A program made the position numbers and the translations under genes. Shown here piece after piece: positions 6,684 to 12,823 of a stretch of DNA of 12,823 nucleotides; position 1 is the stretch's first letter, and each line of letters begins with the position of its first letter. This DNA comes from UBA8437 sp963694825 (lineage in GTDB: Bacteria; Planctomycetota; Planctomycetia; Planctomycetales; Planctomycetaceae). The notes beneath the pieces were generated by a model. It saw nothing but the letters and a program-made list of their open reading frames with translations, was not told the DNA's origin and did not search any database. The stretch covers positions 1 through 12,823 of the forward strand of contig CAVOEV010000129.1 in NCBI GenBank assembly GCA_963694825.1, read 5' to 3'.

Positions 6684-7793
6684 CTACTTAAACAACTGCC
6701 GCTGTGACTCGTCGGGTTCTCCGTCGAGCGTCAGGTTCAGGTGAGTCAGCGCGGCGGCGGTGATCATCCGGCCTCGAGGCGTCCTCTGCACAAAACCTAC
6801 TCTCAGCAAAAATGGCTCGACCTCGTCCTCGATCGTCTCACCGGCCGTGTTCATGCTGTGCGCGATCGCCTGCATCCCCGCCGGCCCGCCTCCGAATACA
6901 CACGCCAAGGTCTGCAGGTACTTGCGATCGAGGCTGTCGAGTCCCAACTCATCGACCTCGAGCATCTTCAACGCCGCGTCGGCCAACTCGTCTGTGATCG
7001 CCGTGTGACCGCCCGCATCGGCGAAATCTCGGATCCAGCGAAGCAGGTTGTTGGCCTTGCGAGGCACACCCCGGCTGCGACGAGCAATCGCGACCGCAGC
7101 TCCGGTCTCCAATCGAGCCTTCAACCTCTTCGCGTTTCTGCGGACAATCTCCGTCACGTCCTCGATGCCGTAAAAATCGAGATGCTCGCGGTTGACGAAT
7201 CGATCTCGCAACGGTGCCGTCAACATCCCGCTGCGAGTGGTCGCGCCAATCAACGTGAAGGGCTCCAGGGTCATGTTGATGGTGCGAGCATTGAGCCCTT
7301 CGCCCAGTGTGATGTCGATCCGGAAATCCTCCATCGCCGGGTAAAGAAACTCTTCGACCGTCGGAGGCAACCGGTGGATCTCGTCGATGAACAACACCGA
7401 ACCGCGACTGGCATTGGTCAGGTAGGGCAGCAGATCCTTCGGAGCACTCAGAGATGGCCCCGAGGTGATCTGCACATCCACTCCCAGTTCCCGCGGCAAC
7501 ACCGTCGCCAGCGTCGTCTTGCCGATGCCAGGTGGTCCGTCCAGGAGCAGGTGTGAGAGTGGATCGCCGCGGCGTCGAGCGGCCTCGAGCACGATCCTCA
7601 GACGCTCCACCACCTTGCTCTGGCCGACCACGTCATCGAGAGTCTGAGGCCGCAGACTCTCGTCCAACTGCCCGTCGTCCACATCGAAGCCGACATCCTC
7701 GCCTTCCGCTGACGCACCACTCGACACACCCTCTTCGGAATCGGGCGACAACTCGCCGGGGCCAGGGCCTCGCAGCACAGGATCACGCGGCAT
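6684..7793 (-). CDS. ruvB: Holliday junction branch-migration ATPase RuvB
   Basis: This is the hexameric AAA+ motor that, with RuvA, drives branch migration of Holliday junctions. It shows Walker A GPPGIGKT (86-93), Walker B LFIDE (134-138), sensor 1 GATTRSG (183-189) and the arginine finger in PLRDRF (about 196). The lid motif is a variant, RSRGVPRKANNLL, and a C-terminal winged-helix segment ends the protein. At 369 residues it is some 20-30 longer than usual, because an acidic, low-complexity N terminus (about 45 residues) precedes LRPQTLDDVVGQ. The ATG at 7793 shares its A with the yebC stop (TGATG), which strongly supports this start and translational coupling. RuvA and ruvC, common neighbours, are absent from the window. 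Confidence 0.96.
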   Translation of the reverse strand: MPRDPVLRGPGPGELSPDSEEGVSSGASAEGEDVGFDVDDGQLDESLRPQTLDDVVGQSKVVERLRIVLEAARRRGDPLSHLLLDGPPGIGKTTLATVLPRELGVDVQITSGPSLSAPKDLLPYLTNASRGSVLFIDEIHRLPPTVEEFLYPAMEDFRIDITLGEGLNARTINMTLEPFTLIGATTRSGMLTAPLRDRFVNREHLDFYGIEDVTEIVRRNAKRLKARLETGAAVAIARRSRGVPRKANNLLRWIRDFADAGGHTAITDELADAALKMLEVDELGLDSLDRKYLQTLACVFGGGPAGMQAIAHSMNTAGETIEDEVEPFLLRVGFVQRTPRGRMITAAALTHLNLTLDGEPDESQRQLFK

Positions 7794-8542
7794 CAGCCGA
7801 CCACCTCGACCATGATCTCGTCGGGAATATCAAAGTTCGCCGTCACACTCTGCATGTCGTCCTGATCCTCAAGGGCCTCGAGCAGATTCAACACCTTCCT
7901 GCTGCTGGACACATCCAGTTCGACGGTCGTCTGAGGTACATGAGCCATCTCGGACACCTCGATCTCGATCTCCGCCTCCCGCAACGCATCCAACACCCCC
8001 AGGTAGGACTCGATCGATGACCTCAGCTGGTACATGCCACCCAGGTCCACGACATCGTCGGCTCCGGCTTCCAGAGCCAATTCGAACAGAGTCTCCTCGT
8101 CAACGATCGACTTGTCGATCGTGAACAGCCCCTTGCGGTCGAACATCCAGGCAACGCAGCCGGTGCTGCCAAGATTGCCGCCTGCGACTTCGAAGATCTT
8201 TCTCACCTCACCTGCCGTCCGGTTACGGTTGTCGGTCAAGGCCACACACAACACCGCCACCCCCGCCGCACCATACCCCTCGTAGACAATCTCGGTGAAG
8301 TTGTCGGCTCCGTCGGTCCCGCATCCCTTCTGAATCGCCCGCTCGATATTGTCCTTGGGCATGCTCGACTTGCGAGCCCGATCGACGGCGTATCTCAGTG
8401 TGAGATTGGCATCGGGGTCGCCGCCACCGGCCTGAGCGGCCACGATGATCGCTCGACTCAGCTTGCCGAACAGCTTGCCGCGTTTCTTGTCGGCCAAGCC
8501 CTTCTTGTGCTTGATTCCAGCCCAGTGCGAATGCCCTGCCAT
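7793..8542 (-). CDS. yebC: YebC/TACO1-family protein
   Basis: This is a member of the widespread YebC/PmpR (TACO1) family, cytosolic proteins linked in different bacteria to transcriptional regulation or to translation of difficult peptide stretches. Which role applies here cannot be told. The 249 residues match the family length. The N terminus MAGHSHWAGIKHKKGLADKKRGKLFGKLSR is diagnostic, followed by RYAVDRARKSSMPKDNIERAIQKG and EGYGAAGVAVLC, and GGNLGSTGCVAWMFDRKG further on. ATG 8542 is chosen over a longer open frame (to 8596) because the conserved MAGHSHW starts here and GGAGAG lies 4 nt before it. Its stop overlaps the ruvB ATG by one base, an operon seen with ruv genes in many bacteria. 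It begins 72 nt after the TPR gene. Confidence 0.96.
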   Translation of the reverse strand: MAGHSHWAGIKHKKGLADKKRGKLFGKLSRAIIVAAQAGGGDPDANLTLRYAVDRARKSSMPKDNIERAIQKGCGTDGADNFTEIVYEGYGAAGVAVLCVALTDNRNRTAGEVRKIFEVAGGNLGSTGCVAWMFDRKGLFTIDKSIVDEETLFELALEAGADDVVDLGGMYQLRSSIESYLGVLDALREAEIEIEVSEMAHVPQTTVELDVSSSRKVLNLLEALEDQDDMQSVTANFDIPDEIMVEVVG

Positions 8543-8546
8543 GACG

Positions 8547-8552
8547 CTCTCC
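8547..8552 (-). promoter_or_regulatory. Ribosome binding site fixing the yebC start
   Basis: GGAGAG lies 4 nt upstream of ATG 8542. It supports the MAGHSHW start against the upstream in-frame starts. Confidence 0.55.
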
Positions 8553-8614
8553 GCTCGTCCGCACCCCGTGTCCGCAACAGGAAGAGGCCTGCTCAACCGT
8601 CTGCGTGATCCCTG

Positions 8615-10888
8615 CTACTTTTTCTTGGGTGCCTTGCCGGGCTTGACGACTTCGCCCGCGGCCTTGAGTTTCTCGACAAGCCGCCCGACCAGCTTTTCGT
8701 CCGGACGCTTGTCTTTTCGAGCCAACTCCACAGCCCGTTTCCAGTTCTCTATCGCCCGCTTCTGCTGCTCGAGCTTGTCGAAACAATCCCCGAGATGCTC
8801 GAGAATCGTGGGGTCTTCGCCCTCCCGGTCGGCCGACGCCTTCTTGAGAAACTTGAGAGCCTCGTCGTAGCGACCGAGTTTGTAGAGCACCCAACCCATG
8901 CTGTCCTGGTAGGCCGAATTGTCCGGTTCGGCCTTCAAGGCCTTGCGGATCATCTTTTCGGCCTGCTCCAGATTCTTGCCTTGGTCAGCGTAAAGATAAC
9001 CCAGATCGTTGTTGACCGAGATGTTCTCGGGATCCTTGGCAAAGACCTTCTCCAACACCTGCTCGCCCTTGCGAATGTCACCCTGCTCGACGTAGATGTT
9101 CGAGAGCGAGAACTGGCAGCGACGCACAATACTCGTGTCTTCGGGAAACTGCTCGATCACCTTCTGGAACATCGATATGGCCTTGTCCCACTGGTGAGCA
9201 TGGTAATGGATCCACGCCTCCTGGTAATGCAGCAGCGGATGGTTGCTCGTCCGCCTCGCCTCTCCGATCACCGCCAGAGCCTCGGCGGTCCGATCACCGA
9301 ATTCGTAGGCCTGAGAGAGTTGAAAGAGAAACTGGGGCTTGAAGTTACCCATCGCTCGGTCGTCGGCGGCGGTCCGCAACAACACGATCGCCGGATCGTA
9401 TTGTTCCTTGAGCATCAACGCCCGAGCCAGATCTTCGACGTGGCGACGAAGTTGGTCCAGCAGCATCCGGTCCTTGACTTCCTGTGCCGGTTTTTCGGCC
9501 GCCAACGCCCACCCCAACAAACTCACCGCCGACTTGTTCTGCTCGAGTTGAATCGCCAGTCGAGCGGCCACCAGCCGCCGTACAAAGGGAGCCTGGACCC
9601 GGTCGTCGGATGCCTGCTTCGAGGCTTCCGACAACACCTTCTCCGACAGCCGCTTTTGGGCGGCGATCGCCTTGAGTTCCACATCAAGCCGCTTGACGTC
9701 ACCACGGGAGTCGACGGCCAGCCCGAGTGATTCGAGCAACTCCGAAGCACGCCCACCACGGCGATGCAACACCGCCAAACCCCAATGAGCCGCCTCGCGA
9801 TCAACCGGATTCGCCTTCACCAATCCCTGCTCGTACATCGCTCGCGCCCGAACAAAATCCTCGGCCACCACGTACTGGTCGGCCAGGAAGATCTTCAAGG
9901 ACGCATTGTTGGGGTCGTTTGCGGCAAGCTGTTCAAGTTGACCGGTCAGGTCGTCAGACCGTTCTAGCCCCTTGTAGATCCGGCCCAACAACTCGTAGGC
10001 AGCACGGCCCTTCGACGTCTGCTTCTTGTCGAAATAGGTCTGCAGTTGCTCGAGGGCCCGTTTGTACTGGCCGGTCTGGACGTGGACGCGGGAGAGGTTG
10101 AAGCCGAGAGTCGCAGCGTTGCCCTGGCCGCGTTTGGCCGACAGCTCGAACGCCTCGACCGCCAAGTCCGTTCGCTTTGCCGCCAAAAACACCTCGCCCA
10201 TTCGCTCGAATGACGTGGCCGGATTCGCCATCAATGCTCGCCTGGAACGCTCGTTCAAACCGTAACCGGCCGGATCCTTCAAGGCGAGAAACACCACCTC
10301 CAGACAATCCGAAGCCGACGTCACTCGGCCCGTCCCCGCGTAAATCAAGCCCAGATCCCGCATCACGTGAACGAAAATCGCCGACTTGCGATCGATCGAT
10401 TTCGACTTGCGAGCGATCTCGAGCAACTGGACCGCCTCGGGCAACTTCCTCTGACGGATCATCTGACCCGAAAGCCAACGCAGCAACTCGTAGTCGTCGG
10501 GGTTGAGTGAAATGGCTTTCTGAGCATAACCGACCGCTTCGTCGACCCGGTTGAGTCGCAAAGCCACTTGGACCATCTCGCGGTAAATCGCTACCTGTGA
10601 CGGATCCTGCTCGACCGCCTTTTTGAAAGCGACCAAACCACCCTTGAAATTGCCCTTGGCAATCCGGTAACGACCGGTCATGTACCAGGCCCGAGCCATC
10701 GATCGGCCCGAACCGGGCTGGGGACTCTTCAATCGCTTGGGATCCAAGTGACCGGCCGGATCGTCGGTCACCTGTTGCTGGTAACCCGGCTTCGGCTCCG
10801 TCTTTGACCCATCGGCCAGATGGCGAGAAGTCGATTGAGCCATCACGATGGACGGCAACAGCAACGCCACGAAAAACGATCGGGTCAT
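8615..10888 (-). CDS. Secreted/periplasmic tetratricopeptide-repeat protein
   Basis: The 757-residue protein is mostly helical TPR repeats and is probably a scaffold for protein-protein contacts. MTRSFFVALLLPSIVMA is a short signal peptide with cleavage likely after Ala17, so it is exported. A basic, Pro/Gly-rich stretch follows. TPRs begin near residue 66 (YRIAKGNFKGGLVAFKKAVEQDP, then LNRVDEAVGYAQKAISLNPDD) and are clearest at 625-725 (LGYLYADQGKNLEQAEKMIRKALKAEPDN, GWVLYKLGRYDEALKFLKKA). The chain ends in a Lys-rich tail, KAPKKK. ATG 10888 is chosen over an open frame reaching 10984 because AGGGA lies 7 nt upstream and the signal peptide follows at once. The partner is unknown. Similar proteins are found in outer-membrane biogenesis and in pilus and secretion roles, but nothing here points to one. 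It precedes yebC by 72 nt. Confidence 0.9.
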   Translation of the reverse strand: MTRSFFVALLLPSIVMAQSTSRHLADGSKTEPKPGYQQQVTDDPAGHLDPKRLKSPQPGSGRSMARAWYMTGRYRIAKGNFKGGLVAFKKAVEQDPSQVAIYREMVQVALRLNRVDEAVGYAQKAISLNPDDYELLRWLSGQMIRQRKLPEAVQLLEIARKSKSIDRKSAIFVHVMRDLGLIYAGTGRVTSASDCLEVVFLALKDPAGYGLNERSRRALMANPATSFERMGEVFLAAKRTDLAVEAFELSAKRGQGNAATLGFNLSRVHVQTGQYKRALEQLQTYFDKKQTSKGRAAYELLGRIYKGLERSDDLTGQLEQLAANDPNNASLKIFLADQYVVAEDFVRARAMYEQGLVKANPVDREAAHWGLAVLHRRGGRASELLESLGLAVDSRGDVKRLDVELKAIAAQKRLSEKVLSEASKQASDDRVQAPFVRRLVAARLAIQLEQNKSAVSLLGWALAAEKPAQEVKDRMLLDQLRRHVEDLARALMLKEQYDPAIVLLRTAADDRAMGNFKPQFLFQLSQAYEFGDRTAEALAVIGEARRTSNHPLLHYQEAWIHYHAHQWDKAISMFQKVIEQFPEDTSIVRRCQFSLSNIYVEQGDIRKGEQVLEKVFAKDPENISVNNDLGYLYADQGKNLEQAEKMIRKALKAEPDNSAYQDSMGWVLYKLGRYDEALKFLKKASADREGEDPTILEHLGDCFDKLEQQKRAIENWKRAVELARKDKRPDEKLVGRLVEKLKAAGEVVKPGKAPKKK

Positions 10889-10895
10889 CGGTCTG

Positions 10896-10900
10896 TCCCT
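10896..10900 (-). promoter_or_regulatory. Ribosome binding site fixing the TPR-protein start
   Basis: AGGGA lies 7 nt before ATG 10888, directly ahead of the signal peptide. This rejects the 32-codon upstream extension. Confidence 0.55.
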
Positions 10901-10963
10901 GCCAAAACCCGTCCTGCCATCGACACTCCGCTCGTCAAGCAAGACCTCGGAAACGCTCGGCGC

Positions 10964-10969
10964 ATTGTA
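10964..10969 (-). promoter_or_regulatory. Possible -10 box upstream of the TPR gene
   Basis: TACAAT, identical to the -10 of the promoter at 4601-4606, lies about 75 bp before ATG 10888. No good -35 lies 16-18 bp upstream. A TTGACC is present, but 29 bp away. It may be an activator-dependent promoter or chance. The rest of the gap 10889-11081 shows nothing else. Confidence 0.3.
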
Positions 10970-11081
10970 ACCACTGAAAGCCAACGCGACTACGCCGAGG
11001 TCAACCGAAGTGGCTCGCTCCTCCCCACTGCAATGCTACCGACGCGGCGACGCCTTCAGACCCGCCCTCTTGCTCACTTTC

Positions 11082-11873
11082 TTACTCGTTCGTCTTGGCC
11101 GCTTTCTTGGTGGCCGTTGTTTTCTTCGCTGCCGGCTTGGGTTTACGCGTGTCGATTTCGACGAAGAGACTCTTGAGCCGTTCGACTGTCGTGGACAACT
11201 CGAAACCGATCCCCTCCGTCTCGTCGATGTCGGCGACCATGATCTTGATCGCCTTGGGATCGGTCGCCAAACAGCGGACCAGCCCGCAGAACCGATCGGC
11301 GTCGCCTTTGCGAACGTCAGTCTTCAGAGCCGATCCGGTTCTTTGAGGCGTTTGGCCGACGGTTCCCATTCCGAGCCACGCCAGGGCATCTCGCATCCGG
11401 TCGTCCACTGGCAGCAGATGCACATCCATGCATTGCTTCACCGTATGGTTGCGAGCAAATTGGCTCAGCTCCGGAACACGCCTCAGCAACCGATTGGCCT
11501 GCTCGTTGCTCTTAAGCAGCAGCGAATCGAAATCGAAGGCGTAGAACAACTCGAAGACATGAGTCAGCAGGTGCCGAAAACAGTATGCCTTAATTTCGGC
11601 CACCGGCGACTTCTGGAAGATCCGCGACAGCTCGGTGATGCTGCTGACTCGAGCCTCGTTGAAATCGTGAAACAGTGTTTCGATCCGGCCACAATACGTC
11701 GAGGCCTCGGCAAACGTGCTGTTCTCGAGGCAGATCGCATAGATCAGCGTCTCGAGCATCGGTTGCTCGTCGGGCTCGCGGTAGATCGCACCGTAACGTT
11801 TCTCGAGCGATCCGAGGATACGGCGGATAGATTCCTGTCGGCCTGGGGCCTTGTTTTGCTTCGCTGCTGCCAT
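11082..11873 (-). CDS. Divergent HhH-GPD (endonuclease III-like) fold protein with basic tail
   Basis: The 263-residue protein is not confidently assigned but resembles the endonuclease III superfamily. ETLIYAICLENSTFAEA lines up with the family ELLxxxLLSAQxTD helix. VPELSQFARNHTV...HLLPVDDRM lines up, with identical spacing (25 residues), with LPGVGRKTA...IAVDTHV. The catalytic Asp of the VD motif is kept (about Asp157), but the hairpin glycines are lost and the catalytic Lys position is Phe (about 139). No C-terminal 4Fe-4S cysteine cluster is present. Residues 244-263 form a Lys/Ala/Thr-rich tail (PKPAAKKTTATKKAAKT) like histone-H1-type nucleic-acid-binding tails. A DNA-binding, possibly non-catalytic role is inferred. 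ATG 11873 is preferred to a TTG at 11912. It sits 58 nt after rbfA, where truB is common. Confidence 0.6.
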   Translation of the reverse strand: MAAAKQNKAPGRQESIRRILGSLEKRYGAIYREPDEQPMLETLIYAICLENSTFAEASTYCGRIETLFHDFNEARVSSITELSRIFQKSPVAEIKAYCFRHLLTHVFELFYAFDFDSLLLKSNEQANRLLRRVPELSQFARNHTVKQCMDVHLLPVDDRMRDALAWLGMGTVGQTPQRTGSALKTDVRKGDADRFCGLVRCLATDPKAIKIMVADIDETEGIGFELSTTVERLKSLFVEIDTRKPKPAAKKTTATKKAAKTNE

Positions 11874-11931
11874 GGATGCGTGACGATTGTTCTGGAATGT
11901 GGGCGGGGGCAAATTGGCTCAGACCAACAAC

Positions 11932-12381
11932 TCAGTCCTCGGCAGACAATTCTCGAGAATTCTCAGCCGCCGAGACCTGTTCCTGTTCCTGTTCCTGTTC
12001 CTGTTCCTGTTCCTGTTCCTGTTCCTGTTCCTGTTCCTGTTCCTGTTCAAGTTCCGACAGCAATCGAGCTGCTTCGAGGTGCTGTCGCCCTTGATCATCG
12101 AGCGAGAATTCGAGGACAGGGATGTATCGAGTTTCGAGCCGGGCACCAATCTTCGATTGCAGAAAGCCTCGAGCCGAACGCAACCCGTGGAGCGAGAGTG
12201 CCTGAGCCTTTTCGTCGCCGCGAACTGTCACTCTCACATGGGCCGAGCGCAAGTCACCCGCGACGTCGACTCCGACGACGGTCACGTCCTGCACCCGGGG
12301 ATCCTTCAATTCGAAGAGAATCGCCGAGCTGACCGATTCGCGAATGGCCTGAGCCATGCGAGCGAGGCGGCGGGAAGTCAT
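11932..12381 (-). CDS. rbfA: Ribosome-binding factor A with a C-terminal (Glu-Gln)12 tail
   Basis: This factor binds the 30S subunit and helps late maturation of 16S rRNA, including 5'-end processing and cold adaptation. The roughly 110-residue KH-like core is recognisable: MTSRRLARMAQAIRESVSSAILFEL, KDPRVQDVTVVGVDVAGDLRSAHV, then the end ARLETRYIPVLEFSLDD. ATG 12381 follows the infB stop after a single base (TGA-T-ATG), the usual infB-rbfA arrangement, so the longer open frame to 12504 is an overlap artefact. The core is followed by 24 residues of perfect EQ repeats (112-135) and an acidic end, VSAAENSRELSAED. The tail is far beyond the usual family length and should form a charged helix or stay disordered. 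Confidence 0.93.
   Translation of the reverse strand: MTSRRLARMAQAIRESVSSAILFELKDPRVQDVTVVGVDVAGDLRSAHVRVTVRGDEKAQALSLHGLRSARGFLQSKIGARLETRYIPVLEFSLDDQGRQHLEAARLLSELEQEQEQEQEQEQEQEQEQEQEQEQVSAAENSRELSAED
11948..11961. repeat. 14-bp perfect palindrome in the 3' end of rbfA
   Basis: AATTCTCGAGAATT is self-complementary and lies 16 bp before the rbfA stop, inside the coding sequence. It could act as a protein-binding site. It has no T run to suggest termination. Confidence 0.4.
11977..12048 (-). repeat. Hexanucleotide microsatellite GAACAG x12 inside rbfA
   Basis: Twelve identical copies of CTGTTC on the plus strand (GAACAG in the coding sense) run without a single mismatch. They encode (Glu-Gln)12. 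The lack of synonymous variation indicates recent expansion by slippage. Because the unit is six bases, length changes keep the frame. Confidence 0.95.
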
Positions 12382-12382
12382 A

Positions 12383-12823
12383 TCACTCGAGAGTCCGTTT
12401 GACTTGGTCGATCCGGAAGGCCTGTAACTCGTCGCCCTCCTTGATGTCGTTGAATCCTTCGAGCCGGATGCCGCACTCCATTCCGCGGCGAACCTCTCGA
12501 ACATCGTCCTTCACACTTCGCAGCGAGCCTATGGGGTAGTCGTTGAGCACGGTCTGGTTGCGAATCACGCGAATGCGATCGTTACGCGTGATAGTGCCAT
12601 TGAGCACACGAGATCCGGCGATGGTCCCGAACCGGCTGATGTGGAACGTCTGCAACACAACCGCCCGACCGGTCGACACCTCGACATCCTCGGGAACCAG
12701 CAAACCTTCGAGTGCCAGCTTGATGTGGTCGATGATCTCGTAGATCACATCGTACCGTCGCACCTGCACCCCTTCGGCATCGGCCAGCACGCGTGCCTTC
12801 TCGTCGGGCACGACGTGGAAGGC
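12383..12823 (-). CDS. infB: Translation initiation factor IF-2, C-terminal part (5' end outside the window)
   Basis: This is the C-terminal 146 residues of IF-2, the GTPase that places initiator tRNA on the 30S subunit and promotes subunit joining. The frame is open through the window edge (AFHVVPDEKARVLADAEGV...) with no start in view that fits the family. It covers the end of domain 3 (RRYDVIYEIIDHIKLALEGLL) and the C-terminal beta-barrel domain that binds fMet-tRNA: GRAVVLQTFHISRFGTIAGS, NDRIRVIRN, GSLRSVKDDVREVRRGMECGI, then FNDIKEGDELQAF. The TGA at 12385-12383 is followed after one base by the rbfA ATG, indicating a shared transcript and probable reinitiation. The G domain and N terminus lie beyond 12823. 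Confidence 0.96.
   Translation of the reverse strand, partial: AFHVVPDEKARVLADAEGVQVRRYDVIYEIIDHIKLALEGLLVPEDVEVSTGRAVVLQTFHISRFGTIAGSRVLNGTITRNDRIRVIRNQTVLNDYPIGSLRSVKDDVREVRRGMECGIRLEGFNDIKEGDELQAFRIDQVKRTLE

Noticed and set aside
10889..10984. 32-codon N-terminal extension of the TPR protein
   Set aside because: It would place a non-hydrophobic stretch before the signal peptide and overlap a -10-like box. The ATG at 10888 has a good ribosome binding site.
11010..12332. 440-codon plus-strand frame containing a Val-Pro repeat
   Set aside because: It spans parts of rbfA and the HhH-like gene in antisense. The VP repeat is just the GAACAG microsatellite read on the other strand.
12382..12504. 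N-terminal extension of rbfA
   Set aside because: It overlaps the infB 3' end out of frame. The conserved RbfA sequence begins at ATG 12381, one base after the infB stop.

Overview
The window is a GC-rich bacterial chromosome segment with almost all genes on the minus strand, so transcription runs from high to low coordinates. Only a partial gene end at the left edge is on the plus strand. The lineage is most likely Planctomycetota. This is an inference from three things: the divergent housekeeping genes, an excisionase-type HTH fused to a receiver domain, and an aldolase-family enzyme carrying what looks like a microcompartment targeting tail. There is no rRNA, tRNA, CRISPR or transposase.

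Right part, in transcription order: the 3' end of infB (12823-12383), rbfA (12381-11932) one base after it, a divergent HhH-GPD-like protein (11873-11082) where truB often sits, a secreted TPR-repeat protein (10888-8615), yebC (8542-7793), ruvB (7793-6684) overlapping yebC by one base in a TGATG junction, and mnmG (6625-4754). These make a translation, recombination and tRNA-modification block. Only the infB-rbfA and yebC-ruvB junctions are tight enough to assert co-transcription. A sigma70-like -10 lies upstream of the TPR gene.

Middle: a 333-bp gap (4421-4753) holds five perfect 9-bp repeats that form six regularly spaced GGG tracts on the transcribed-sense strand just after the mnmG stop. 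It also holds a good sigma70-type promoter whose -35 box lies inside a 16-bp inverted repeat, and a leader of about 170 nt. This promoter should drive a regulatory and transport cluster: an Xis/MerR-like HTH plus receiver response regulator (4420-3845), a short soluble histidine kinase (3755-3060), and an NhaC-type Na+/H+ antiporter (3032-1422). A Na+- or pH-responsive unit is a reasonable inference.

Left: a dihydrodipicolinate synthase/N-acetylneuraminate lyase family protein (1221-187) with the Tyr and Schiff-base Lys intact, followed by a Gly/Ser linker and a C-terminal amphipathic helix typical of bacterial microcompartment encapsulation peptides. No shell gene is inside the window, so this is the strongest pointer to an interesting system just outside it. 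The rbfA reading frame ends in a pure GAACAG x12 microsatellite that encodes (Glu-Gln)12.
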